This document shows positions 1 through 7,872 of a stretch of DNA of 64,000 nt, in pieces. The stretch is from Mycobacterium sp. 852014-52450_SCH5900713 (GTDB lineage: Bacteria > Actinomycetota > Actinomycetes > Mycobacteriales > Mycobacteriaceae), in the NCBI RefSeq assembly GCF_001667075.1, contig NZ_LZIL01000074.1:1-64000 (forward strand). The letters are read 5' to 3'. Below the pieces are notes generated by a model. The model did not search any database. It was not told the origin of the DNA and worked only from the letters and a program-made list of their open reading frames with translations. The position numbers and the translations under genes were made by a program. Position 1 is the first letter of the stretch, and each line of letters begins with the position of its first letter.

Positions 1-299
1 CCGCCGGGGCCACCGGGAGGTCCGCCCGGATGATCGGGTCCGCCGGGTCCACCCGGAGGTCCGCCGGGATGATCGGGTCCGCCTGGTCCACCCGGCCCAC
101 CCGGGCCGCCGGGTCCGCCCGGGTCACCGGGTGCGTTCGGCGGATGGACACCTCCGGGAGCCGGACCACCGTGGTTACCGGCAGGACCGGGCGGCGGCGC
201 TCCCGGAGCGGCGTTGGCGACGCCGCCCCCCATGCCCAACACTGCGGCGCTCAGGGCACCGGCGACGGTTATCCCCCCAAGTATTTGCTTAAATTTCAT
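1..299 (-). CDS. Gly/Pro-rich repeat secreted protein (5' part, runs off window)
   Basis: Minus-strand frame that starts with ATG at 299 and runs off the left edge without a stop. It begins MKFKQILGGITVAGALSAAV, a lysine then a hydrophobic stretch ending ANA-AP, which is a typical Sec signal peptide (cleavage near residue 30). The mature part is almost only Gly, Pro, Asp and His, with a 13-residue unit (GGPPGGPGGPDHP) repeated and encoded by a 39-bp tandem repeat. A purine-rich GAAGGA lies just upstream of the ATG. Function is unknown. Comparable Pro/Gly-rich exported proteins occur in mycobacteria and look collagen-like or cell-wall associated, but the C-terminus is not visible here. The opposite-strand reading is a shadow. 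Confidence 0.8.
   Translation of the reverse strand, partial: MKFKQILGGITVAGALSAAVLGMGGGVANAAPGAPPPGPAGNHGGPAPGGVHPPNAPGDPGGPGGPGGPGGPGGPDHPGGPPGGPGGPDHPGGPPGGPG
16..95. repeat. 39-bp minisatellite inside the Gly/Pro-rich gene
   Basis: Two adjacent 39-bp units (about 18-56 and 57-95) differ at only a few positions. Each encodes 13 residues rich in Gly-Gly-Pro and Asp-His-Pro. The array continues off the left edge, so the copy number cannot be read. Confidence 0.7.
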
Positions 300-630
300 A
301 GTCCTTCACCTGTCTAACTATTAGTGAATGCCTCGGAATCCCCCCTTACACAAACCGACCATAGATAGCTTGCCTATGCATCGGCTGTGCGTGGCCCAAG
401 CAGAACTTCTGGGGCGCGCCGACCTGGGTGTCGGCGTAACGGAAGATGGACGGCCCCCGGGGGAACCGCGAGATATAAACCACTGCGACCCGCGACGGCG
501 TGTCGCCGCAGACGTTTACGTGTCGCGGATCGACGCCGGCTTGACACGGCCGCCTTCAGGAGACCCGGCGAGGCCGAGAGGCTGGTAGCCGCTTTGGAAA
601 GGCTACGTTTCCTAGTCGAGCGGGTCTTTG
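300..630. other. Intergenic region with a possible minus-strand gene remnant (346-555)
   Basis: This 331-bp gap holds the upstream DNA of the Gly/Pro-rich gene on the left and of the VIT gene on the right. On the minus strand a frame open from about 555 down to a TAA at 346 has strongly GC-ending codons and reads, in part, VNVCGDTPSRVAVVYI and RYADTQVGAPQKFCLGH. It has no ATG, or GTG/TTG near its beginning, so it is either a decayed gene end or a chance frame. I do not recognise the protein. A TTGACA hexamer at 541-546 has no matching -10 element. Confidence 0.3.
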
Positions 631-1368
631 ATGTATATCGTTGCGGCCGTGTCGAGTCCGTCGCATCCGCATCCGTCCGAACCGCATTCGGGTTCGGTGT
701 CATCGAAATTGAATTGGTTGCGCGCCGGAGTCCTGGGCGCCAACGACGGAATCGTCTCGACGGCGGGCATCGTGGTGGGAGTCGCGGCCGCGACGGTGGA
801 ACGCGCTCCGGTATTGACCGCCGGCACCGCCGGACTGGTCGCCGGGGCCGTGTCGATGGCGCTGGGCGAATACGTGTCGGTGAGCACCCAGCGTGACACC
901 GAGAAGGCGCTGTTGCACAAGGAGCGCCAGGAGCTGCGTGACGATCCGGCCGCCGAGTTGGACGAGCTTGCCGCCCTGTACGAAGCCAAAGGCCTGAACG
1001 CCGCGACCGCGCGCACCGTGGCCGAGGAACTCACTGACCACAATCCGCTCCTCGCCCATGCCGAAGTCGAACTCGGTATCAATCCCGAGGAGCTGACCAA
1101 CCCGTGGCAGGCCGCGTCTTCCTCGGCGCTGTCGTTCGCAGTCGGCGCCCTCCTGCCGTTGATCGCGATCTTGGCGCCGCCCGCGACGTGGAGAATCCCG
1201 GTCACCGTGGCCGCGGTACTCGCCGCGCTGGTGCTCACCGGGGCGGTATCGGCCGGTTTGGGTGGGGCGCCGAGGGGCCGGGCGGTCCTGCGCAATGTCA
1301 TCGGAGGTGGTCTCGCGTTGTCGATCACATACGTGATCGGCCACTTGGTCGGTGCGGCGATCGCCTAA
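631..1368 (+). CDS. VIT family (CCC1/VIT1-like) membrane transporter
   Basis: Polytopic membrane protein of 245 residues. The pattern N-W-L-R-A-G-V-L-G-A-N-D-G-I-V-S-T is the characteristic first helix of the vacuolar iron transporter/CCC1 family, followed by a second segment with GAVSMALGEYVSVSTQ. The middle (about residues 90-150) is a charged soluble segment, and two to three further hydrophobic helices follow. Family members move Fe2+ or Mn2+ across membranes; bacterial members are usually detoxifying exporters. Start: TTG at 628 is immediately followed by ATG at 631, and I chose ATG. It stands alone, with a hairpin at its stop codon. The substrate cannot be told from sequence. Confidence 0.85.
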   Translation: MYIVAAVSSPSHPHPSEPHSGSVSSKLNWLRAGVLGANDGIVSTAGIVVGVAAATVERAPVLTAGTAGLVAGAVSMALGEYVSVSTQRDTEKALLHKERQELRDDPAAELDELAALYEAKGLNAATARTVAEELTDHNPLLAHAEVELGINPEELTNPWQAASSSALSFAVGALLPLIAILAPPATWRIPVTVAAVLAALVLTGAVSAGLGGAPRGRAVLRNVIGGGLALSITYVIGHLVGAAIA

Positions 1369-1384
1369 GGGTGCCAACACCCTT
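1367..1384 (+). terminator. Hairpin overlapping the VIT stop codon
   Basis: Perfect 7-bp stem AAGGGTG/CACCCTT with a CCAA loop, beginning within the TAA stop codon. No U-tract follows, as is common for mycobacterial terminators. The role is inferred from position. Confidence 0.45.
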
Positions 1385-1436
1385 GCTCGGCTAGGGGATT
1401 GACCTGAGAGAGGTCGGCCCGGGGGACTGGAATTCA

Positions 1437-1455
1437 AACAGTAATATCAACTGTT
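1437..1455. promoter_or_regulatory. Palindrome upstream of the thioesterase/CoA-ligase operon
   Basis: AACAGT-N7-ACTGTT, an exact 6+6 inverted repeat 45 bp before the thioesterase start. It is shaped like a repressor operator; no regulator gene is adjacent. Confidence 0.35.
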
Positions 1456-1500
1456 GCCATCCCCACACGGGGGACCCAACTCTGGGCGGAGCGTCGCGCA

Positions 1501-2346
1501 TTGACCGAAACGAATTTCGTGCCGGATGACGTTGATTCAGCGGCGCAGACGCCGTACTTCCAGCGCGACGAAACCCGTTTCGTGCCAAATCCGATCGGGC
1601 GCGGTGGGTGGGGCCCCTCGCTCAGCGGGCACGTGGTTGGCGGACTGCTGGGTTGGGCCGTTGAACGCGCGGTCGACGACCCACAACTGCAACCCGCGCG
1701 GCTGACCGTCGACCTTCCCGCACCGGCCGCGCTGGAACCCATCGAGGTGCACACCACCGTGCACCACGATCGTCGGCGGCTACGCCTCGTCGAGGCGGTC
1801 CTCACCCAGCGTGGTGTCCCCGTGGCGCGGGGGAGCGCCTTGTTCCTACGGCGCGGCCCTCAGCCGGAGGGGCAGGTGTGGTCGCCGAATCTGCAGATGC
1901 CGCCGCTACCCATCGAGGACGGCGCGCAACCCACGCTGTTCATGCGCACCTATGGCTGGGGCACCGAACTGCAGAATCGCGATCCCGAATGGGTTGACAC
2001 CTCCGGTCCGAAATACACCTGGCTCTATGAGACACGCTGCCTCATCGACGGCGAACCGCTCAGTGCCTTCACCCGCGCGGCCATGGCGGCCGATATCACG
2101 GCGTCCCTTGCCAACTGGGGCACGAACGGTCTGCAATTCATCAACGCCGACTACACGCTCACGTTGAGCCGGCTGCCCGAAGGGCCCCATATCGGCATGG
2201 CGTCGTTGACGCATTACAGCCATGAGGGCGTGGCCACGGGGTCGGCCGTGCTCGTCGACCGCAAGGGGCCCATCGGCAGTGCTGTGTCGGTCGCGATAGC
2301 CCACTCGGGATTCCGCCCGACGCAGGTCAATCCGACGAACGAATGA
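1501..2346 (+). CDS. Acyl-CoA thioesterase family protein (double hotdog)
   Basis: Protein of 281 residues beginning with TTG. The opening Y-F-Q-R-D-E-T-R-F-V-P-N-P-I-G-R-G-G-W-G followed by L-S-G-H-V-V-G-G-L is typical of the TesB-like thioesterase-superfamily proteins annotated in actinobacteria next to acyl-CoA ligases. Two hotdog halves are expected (about 1-130 and 140-281). The reaction would be hydrolysis of an acyl-CoA, substrate unknown. Its TGA overlaps the ATG of the downstream ligase (ATGA), so the two are translationally coupled and probably act on the same acyl group. A GGAG-like sequence lies upstream. The family is clear; catalysis is inferred. Confidence 0.75.
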   Translation: MTETNFVPDDVDSAAQTPYFQRDETRFVPNPIGRGGWGPSLSGHVVGGLLGWAVERAVDDPQLQPARLTVDLPAPAALEPIEVHTTVHHDRRRLRLVEAVLTQRGVPVARGSALFLRRGPQPEGQVWSPNLQMPPLPIEDGAQPTLFMRTYGWGTELQNRDPEWVDTSGPKYTWLYETRCLIDGEPLSAFTRAAMAADITASLANWGTNGLQFINADYTLTLSRLPEGPHIGMASLTHYSHEGVATGSAVLVDRKGPIGSAVSVAIAHSGFRPTQVNPTNE

Positions 2347-3890
2347 GCATCGGGAGCGACGCCACCTACTGGACGCTGATTGCCGACGCGGCGCAGGCCT
2401 CGCCGCGGCCGCTGCTCGCCGATGACATGGGGCGCAGCCTGACCACCCGTGAGTTCCACGATGCCGCCTGCGCGACCGCCGCCGCGTTCACCGAACGCGG
2501 GATTCGCGCGGGAACCGTCGTGTCCTGGCAGCTGCCGACCACGCTCGAGACCATGGTCGTCATGGCGGCGCTGGCCCGGATCGGCGCGGTGCAAAATCCC
2601 ATCATCCCGATACTGCGAGAGCACGAGGTCGGCTTCATCACCGAGCAGCTGTCCTCGGAATACCTTGTGGTGCCCAAACTTTGGCGCGGATTCGAGTACG
2701 GCGCGCTGGCGCGGAACCTGGCCGCGACGCGGGGCTTCGAAGTCATCACCGTTGACTTGGCGACGCCGCCGGACGACGGCAAGCTGCGGCTGCCCCGCGC
2801 TGCCACGGACGCGCTCGGGCCGCCGCCGGCGTCCGCCCGCGACGCGCGCTGGGTCTATTACTCGTCGGGAACCACCGCGGCGCCCAAAGGAATCCGCCAT
2901 ACCGACGCATCGGTGATCGCCGGCGCATCAGGACTGGTCAGCGCGATCGGCATCACCGGCAGCGACGTCGATCCCATCGCCTTTCCGGTCGCGCACATCG
3001 GCGGGGCGGTCATGCTGGCCGCCGCGCTGCGAACCGGCATGCGGCTGGCGCTCTTTGAGGTATTCGACCCGGCGACGACACCGTTTTCCATCGCGGAGCA
3101 CAAACCGACTTTCCTCGGCACGGCAACCCCGTTCTTCGTCGGATTCCTCGAGGCCCAACGAGCCCATGGCGACCAGCCGCTGTTTCCCTTCCTCCGCGGC
3201 TGCCTGGCCGGCGGCGCGCCGATCACGGCCGAACTGGGCCGCCAAATCCGCGAGGCCTTCGGCCTGCCCGGCATCGCCAACGCGTGGGGGCTCACCGAAT
3301 TCCCGGTGGCGGCTTCACCATCGCTGAGCGCCGCGCCCGAGTCGCTCGACCACACTGTCGGCGCGCCGACGGCGGGAGTCAGTGTCCGGGTGGTCGGCGG
3401 CGACGAAGCCGAACTGCCCGTCGGGCAGGAAGGTGAGCTGCGCCTCAAGGGACCGCAGTGCTTTCTCGGGTACGCGGACGCCACGCTCGACGCCGACGCG
3501 TTCGACCAGGACGGCTGGCTCCGCACAGGCGATCTCGGGCTGGTCGACGAGGACGGCAACGTCCGCGTGACCGGGCGCATCAAGGATGCGATCATCCGCA
3601 ACGCGGAGAACGTGTCGGCCCTCGAAGTCGAGAATGTGCTGGCCACCCATCCCGCGGTCGCCGACGTCGCGGTCATCGGGGTCCCCGACCCACGCACCGG
3701 TGAGCGCGTATGCGCGGTGGTGGTGCCGGCGTCGGCTGAGGGCCTGTCGTTGGAATCGCTGGTGCGGCACTGCCATTCACGCGGACTGAGCCGCTACAAA
3801 CATCCCGAGCGCCTCGTGATCGTCGATGCGCTGCCGCGCAATCAATTCGGCAAGGTGGTCAAGAAAGAGCTTCGCGAGGCCTTCGGCTGA
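2343..3890 (+). CDS. AMP-dependent acyl-CoA synthetase/ligase
   Basis: ANL-superfamily adenylating enzyme of 515 residues, the usual length. The P-loop YYSSGTTAAPKG is near residue 171, the A5-type motif ANAWGLTEFP near 318, the A7/A8 region GWLRTGDLGLVDEDGN with R-I-K-D-A-I-I-R near 390-415, and the catalytic A10 lysine in NQFGKVVKK near 503. It should activate a carboxylic acid to its acyl-AMP and then acyl-CoA in the cytoplasm. It overlaps the upstream thioesterase gene by 4 bp. The substrate cannot be assigned; cyclohexanecarboxylate/long-chain-type ligases are the closest-looking group. Confidence 0.88.
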   Translation: MSIGSDATYWTLIADAAQASPRPLLADDMGRSLTTREFHDAACATAAAFTERGIRAGTVVSWQLPTTLETMVVMAALARIGAVQNPIIPILREHEVGFITEQLSSEYLVVPKLWRGFEYGALARNLAATRGFEVITVDLATPPDDGKLRLPRAATDALGPPPASARDARWVYYSSGTTAAPKGIRHTDASVIAGASGLVSAIGITGSDVDPIAFPVAHIGGAVMLAAALRTGMRLALFEVFDPATTPFSIAEHKPTFLGTATPFFVGFLEAQRAHGDQPLFPFLRGCLAGGAPITAELGRQIREAFGLPGIANAWGLTEFPVAASPSLSAAPESLDHTVGAPTAGVSVRVVGGDEAELPVGQEGELRLKGPQCFLGYADATLDADAFDQDGWLRTGDLGLVDEDGNVRVTGRIKDAIIRNAENVSALEVENVLATHPAVADVAVIGVPDPRTGERVCAVVVPASAEGLSLESLVRHCHSRGLSRYKHPERLVIVDALPRNQFGKVVKKELREAFG

Positions 3891-3937
3891 TCATCGAGAC
3901 AGTCACGAGAAAAGTTGAGGGTGCGGTCGTCGAGCGA

Positions 3938-4555
3938 CTAAAGCCCTTTGGGCGCATCCCGGACGGCCTGTACCGCGGATGCGTCGCCGTCGAACTCCAC
4001 TCGAGCGGAGCGCCCGACCGCGAACAGCAGCAGCTCCTCAGGTGCACCGGTCACCGTGACCGCCGGGCCTCGGCCCGCAGTCAGCAGCGTCTTGCCCTCC
4101 GGGGTGCGCAACGCCACCCGGCCCGGCACCTTGGCGAGCGTGACCCGGGCCATCAGCGGCAGGGTGCGGCGCAGCCTGGCGGCCAGGGCGGGCTCCAGCT
4201 CGCGCGGGTTCCAGCCCGGCTGGGCGCGGCGCACGTCCTCGTGATGGATGAACATCTCGGCGACGTTGGCCACCGCGTCGAGCAGCTTGAGCGGTGAGTA
4301 CACCGGCGGGCCGGACGCGACCTTGTCCACCAGCTCGCCCCACTCGGTCTCGGCCGTCTGGTCCTGGACCTTCTCGGTGTGCTGGGCGAAGAAGGGGATG
4401 ACGATGCCCGGAGCGGCGTCGGGCCGGTACTCGCGGATGACGAGGTGGGCGGCGAGGTCCCGCGTCTTCCACCCTTCGCAGAGGGTGGGCGCATCGGGTC
4501 CCACGCCGCGCAGAGTGTCGACAAGGGCGGCTCGTTCGCGTTGAGCAACAGACAT
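3938..4555 (-). CDS. TIGR03085 family (DinB/maleylpyruvate-isomerase-like) protein
   Basis: Protein of 205 residues with the signature order of this actinobacterial family: R-E-R-A-A-L near the start, P-T-L-C-E-G-W-x-T-R-D-L-A-A-H-L near residue 25, and EMFIHHEDVRRAQPGW near 102. The histidines are likely metal ligands. The fold is the mycothiol-dependent/DinB helical bundle. No specific reaction is known for the family. A paralogue with the same motif order lies at 60573-61211. It is transcribed divergently from htpG and converges on the ligase gene. Confidence 0.8.
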   Translation of the reverse strand: MSVAQRERAALVDTLRGVGPDAPTLCEGWKTRDLAAHLVIREYRPDAAPGIVIPFFAQHTEKVQDQTAETEWGELVDKVASGPPVYSPLKLLDAVANVAEMFIHHEDVRRAQPGWNPRELEPALAARLRRTLPLMARVTLAKVPGRVALRTPEGKTLLTAGRGPAVTVTGAPEELLLFAVGRSARVEFDGDASAVQAVRDAPKGL

Positions 4556-4660
4556 CTGTTCAGCGTAGGCCCGACGTGATCGCTACGGGCGAACCCCCGG
4601 ACACGAGCGCTTCGCACCTCGGTAAATTTGAAACGTCATGTCCTGGGAGAAATGTAGGGA

Positions 4661-6622
4661 ATGTCGATGAACGCGCGTGTCGAGCAGTTGGAGTTTCAGG
4701 CAGAGGCCCGACAGTTGCTGGACCTGATGGTCCACTCCGTCTATTCCAATAAGGATTCGTTTCTGCGGGAGTTGATCTCGAACGCCTCCGACGCATTGGA
4801 CAAGCTCCGGCTGGAAGCCTTCCGGAACAAGGACCTCGACGTGGACACCTCCGACCTGCACATCGAGGTCGAGGTGGACAAGGACGCACGCACGCTGACC
4901 ATCCGTGACAACGGCATCGGTATGACGCGGGACGAGGTCGTCGGTCTGATCGGCACCCTGGCCAAGTCGGGCACCGCGGAACTGCGCCAGCAGTTGAGGG
5001 AGGCAAAGGACGCCAAGAACGAGGCCGCCTCGGAGGAACTGATCGGTCAGTTCGGCATCGGTTTCTACTCGAGCTTCATGGTCGCCGACAAGGTCGAGCT
5101 GCTCACCCGCAAGGCCGGCGAGAGCGAAGCGACCCGATGGGAGTCGAGCGGCGAGGGCACCTACACCATCGAAGCCGTCGAGAGCGCTCCGCAGGGAACG
5201 TCGGTCACGCTGCACCTCAAGCCCGAGGACGCCGAGGACGAGCTGCACGACTACACCTCGGAGTGGAAGATCCGGGGCCTGGTGAAGAAGTACTCCGACT
5301 TCATCGCCTGGCCGATCCGGATGGAGGTCGAACGGCGGATCCAGGTTCCTGTCGAGGAAGGCTCGGAAGAGACCCGCGAAGAGGTCGTCATCGATACCGA
5401 GACCCTCAACTCGATGAAGGCGCTTTGGGCGCGGCCCAAGGAAGAGGTCTCCGAGGAGGAATACCAGGAGTTCTACAAGCACATCGCGCACGCCTGGGAT
5501 GACCCGCTCGAAATCATCGCGATGAAGGCCGAGGGCACCTTCGAATACCAGGCCTTGCTCTTCATCCCGTCCCACGCGCCGTTCGACCTGTTCAACCGCG
5601 ACGCTCAGACCGGGATTCAGCTGTACGTCAAGCGGGTGTTCATCATGGGCGATTGCGACCAGCTCATGCCCGAATACCTGCGCTTCGTCAAGGGCGTCGT
5701 CGACGCCCAGGACATGTCGCTCAACGTGTCGCGCGAAATCCTGCAGCAGGACCGGCAGATCAAGGCGATTCGCCGGCGCCTCACCAAGAAGGTCCTCTCC
5801 ACCATCAAGGAACTGCAGTCCGACCGGCCGGACGACTACCGCAACTTCTGGACCCAGTTCGGCAGAGTCGTCAAAGAGGGGCTGCTGTCGGACTTCGACA
5901 ACCGGGACACCCTGTTGCAAATATCCTCGTTCGCCTCGACGCACAGCGAGGAGGAGGCCACCACCCTCGCCGAGTACGTGGAGCGCATGAAGGACGGCCA
6001 AGAGCAGATCTTCTTCGCCACGGGGGAGACGCGGCAACAGATCCTGAAATCGCCGCACCTCGAGGCGTTCAAAGCCAAGGGTTACGAGGTCCTACTGCTC
6101 ACCGACCCGGTCGACGAAGTCTGGGTGGGAACCGTGACCGAGTTCGACGGCAAGCCGCTGCAGTCGGTCGCCAAGGGCGAGGTGGACCTCAGCTCCGAAG
6201 GCGACGAGAGCGAGGCGGAGCGCGAGGAGCAGCAGAAGGAATTCGCCGACTTGCTGACCTGGATGAAGGAGACGTTGAGCGAGCACGTCAAGGAGGTACG
6301 GCTTTCCAGCCGCCTGACGGACTCGCCGGCCTGCCTGATCACCGACGCGTTCGGAATCACCCCCGCCCTCGCCCGGCTCTACCGTGCGTCCGGGCAGGAC
6401 ATCCCGGTCGGCAAGCGGATCCTCGAACTCAACCCCAACCATCCCCTGGTGACCGGGCTGCGCGAGGCGCAAAAGAAGGCTGACGGCGACGTCGCACTTG
6501 CTGAGGTCGCCGAGACCGCCGAATTGCTTTACGGCACAGCACTTCTCGCCGAAGGCGGCGCGCTCGACGATCCGGCGAGGTTCGCCGAGCTGCTGGCTGA
6601 CCGCTTGACCCGCACCGTGTAG
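4661..6622 (+). CDS. htpG: Chaperone HtpG (Hsp90)
   Basis: Bacterial Hsp90 of 653 residues. The N-terminal GHKL ATPase is intact: ELISNASDALDKLR near residue 28, DNGIGMT near 86 and GQFGIGFYSSFMVA near 129. The middle domain carries the catalytic-loop arginine region around SLNVSREILQQD, and a C-terminal dimerisation domain follows. It is an ATP-driven chaperone in the cytoplasm. Two in-frame starts exist (ATG 4661 and ATG 4667); the first is used here. Long open frames on the opposite strand are shadows. From memory the M. tuberculosis orthologue is Rv2299c, of similar size. Confidence 0.97.
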   Translation: MSMNARVEQLEFQAEARQLLDLMVHSVYSNKDSFLRELISNASDALDKLRLEAFRNKDLDVDTSDLHIEVEVDKDARTLTIRDNGIGMTRDEVVGLIGTLAKSGTAELRQQLREAKDAKNEAASEELIGQFGIGFYSSFMVADKVELLTRKAGESEATRWESSGEGTYTIEAVESAPQGTSVTLHLKPEDAEDELHDYTSEWKIRGLVKKYSDFIAWPIRMEVERRIQVPVEEGSEETREEVVIDTETLNSMKALWARPKEEVSEEEYQEFYKHIAHAWDDPLEIIAMKAEGTFEYQALLFIPSHAPFDLFNRDAQTGIQLYVKRVFIMGDCDQLMPEYLRFVKGVVDAQDMSLNVSREILQQDRQIKAIRRRLTKKVLSTIKELQSDRPDDYRNFWTQFGRVVKEGLLSDFDNRDTLLQISSFASTHSEEEATTLAEYVERMKDGQEQIFFATGETRQQILKSPHLEAFKAKGYEVLLLTDPVDEVWVGTVTEFDGKPLQSVAKGEVDLSSEGDESEAEREEQQKEFADLLTWMKETLSEHVKEVRLSSRLTDSPACLITDAFGITPALARLYRASGQDIPVGKRILELNPNHPLVTGLREAQKKADGDVALAEVAETAELLYGTALLAEGGALDDPARFAELLADRLTRTV

Positions 6623-6726
6623 TCCGGGATTTGCCAGATCCGCGAGAACACCGTTCGCTGTCGGCTTTGTCGGCAAATGGGCGATTAGCTCGATTGAAAA
6701 GCCGCTGGCAGGGATAATCACATCCC

Positions 6727-6942
6727 ATGGCTGAGTTTCGCGTCATCGACCCACGTGGGCGGGTCATCGCGACGAAGGATTTTGCCAGCGCGGAGTCCGC
6801 GCACGCCTGGTTCACCCACTCGATTGGCGGCAGTACCGAGCTGGGTTGGCGCATGGAGGTCAACGACGACGGGCAGTGGGCCCACTTCGACGACACCCAA
6901 GGCTTTACCGCTCCAGTGAGCCACCGTCCCCCGAGACGCTGA
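6727..6942 (+). CDS. Small conserved-looking hypothetical protein
   Basis: Seventy-one residues, starting ATG at 6727. The sequence reads like a single small alpha/beta domain (FRVIDPRGRVIATKDFASAE, then HAWFTHSIGGSTELGWRMEV). There is no signal peptide or membrane segment. Codon use is GC-ending and even across the frame, which supports a real gene. It converges on the lipoprotein gene at 6954. I do not recognise the family. Confidence 0.55.
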   Translation: MAEFRVIDPRGRVIATKDFASAESAHAWFTHSIGGSTELGWRMEVNDDGQWAHFDDTQGFTAPVSHRPPRR

Positions 6943-6953
6943 GCACGCGGGCG

Positions 6954-7454
6954 TCAGCCGCCGATGACAAAGCAGCGGCCGCTGACGCTGCTGAGCAACA
7001 CCTCTTGCACCGCCGCCGGCGCGACGCTGGGGAACCCGAACCGATGCACTTGTTGGTCGGCGGCGATGTCGGCGTCCTGGGATTCGTTGGTCCCATCCTT
7101 CTTGCGCACCAGCGCCGTGATCTTGGCCTGCTGGGACGGGTCTTTCGGGTCACGGAAGTACCACACCTCGATCCCGGCACCTGAGGAGTCGGCGCGCCAC
7201 CCGTCGGCGTAGTAGCACGCCGGATTTCCCTCGGCATCCGGCGGCGGTGGCGGACATATCGATAACCCGACGCACGCCGGCGTGCTGGTGGTCGCGGGCG
7301 GGGCGACCGCTCTAGATGCGCTCGAGCTCGGAGTCGTCGACGACGTTGTCGCGCCCGAACCCGAGGCGTTGGGCGGTGCGGCGTGCTGCGACCCGCACGC
7401 CAGGAGACCGGCCCAGGCGATCGAGATGATGGCGAGCCTTCGCGCCGTGGGCAC
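6954..7454 (-). CDS. Putative lipoprotein
   Basis: With GTG at 7454 as start the protein is 166 residues and opens PTARRLAIISIAWAGLLACG, a short lipoprotein signal peptide with lipobox LLAC and cysteine at residue 20. An upstream start at 7493 would put 13 extra residues before it and overlap the neighbouring gene, so I prefer 7454. A low-complexity Ser/Thr/Ala linker (about 24-55) precedes a domain with paired cysteines (C-V-G-L-S-I-C and CYYADG) and a terminal GRCFVIGG. It is probably anchored to the outer face of the membrane. Function unknown. It lies 20 bp downstream of the Excalibur gene. Confidence 0.65.
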   Translation of the reverse strand: MPTARRLAIISIAWAGLLACGSQHAAPPNASGSGATTSSTTPSSSASRAVAPPATTSTPACVGLSICPPPPPDAEGNPACYYADGWRADSSGAGIEVWYFRDPKDPSQQAKITALVRKKDGTNESQDADIAADQQVHRFGFPSVAPAAVQEVLLSSVSGRCFVIGG

Positions 7455-7474
7455 GGACGTCGAGCGCCGCAGCG

Positions 7475-7723
7475 TCAGTGGCAGACTTCGCACGCGATGC
7501 CGTCGCCGTCACGATCGAGCGGCGCCCGGTATCCCGGCTGCCCCGCGTAGATCGGGGCGGCGCCGGCGGCGCACGCCGCTTTGCAGTTCGGGTAGTAAAC
7601 GCTGCCACCCGTCGTCGGTGAGGTCGTCGTCGTGGTTGTCGTCGTCGACGGGGCGGCCAGGGCCGGGGGAGCCAGGGCAATTCCCACTGCGATTGCTCCG
7701 GCCATGACCCATCCACGAAGCAT
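7475..7723 (-). CDS. Secreted Excalibur calcium-binding domain protein
   Basis: Eighty-two residues. ATG at 7723 is preceded by a perfect AGGAGG at suitable spacing, which decides the start over the longer frame to 7858. Residues 1-24 form a signal peptide (MLRGWVMAGAIAVGIALAPP then ALAAP), followed by a run of threonines. The Excalibur domain occupies about residues 43-82: YYPNCKAACAAGAAPIY then DRDGDGIACE, the DxDxDGxxCE calcium-binding signature. The domain is known from extracellular and cell-wall proteins; its exact job is not. It is likely cotranscribed with the lipoprotein gene. Confidence 0.85.
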   Translation of the reverse strand: MLRGWVMAGAIAVGIALAPPALAAPSTTTTTTTTSPTTGGSVYYPNCKAACAAGAAPIYAGQPGYRAPLDRDGDGIACEVCH

Positions 7724-7872
7724 GTTCGAAATCCTCCTATTAGCGATACCGATGTGGTTGCTGTTGTCTACAGAGCTAACACTGTGAACCGGCCGCCCAG
7801 CAAGAGGTGGATATCGGCGGCGCGGTTGTCCCGCGGCCCGCACAGCGCTCGGCCCCACGTAGGCTCCGAGGA
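7724..7872. promoter_or_regulatory. Divergent promoter region
   Basis: Non-coding 149 bp between the Excalibur gene (minus) and the LLM gene (plus). It must hold both promoters. No clear -35/-10 pair or palindrome was seen. Confidence 0.4.

Noticed and set aside
541..546. TTGACA resembling a -35 box before the VIT gene
   Set aside because: No -10-like hexamer at 16-18 bp spacing.
4583..6058. Long minus-strand open frame (491 codons) antisense to htpG
   Set aside because: A shadow of the high-GC codon pattern of htpG; its translation (Leu/Val/Asp/Arg-rich, low complexity) has no domain and it has no credible start or ribosome site.
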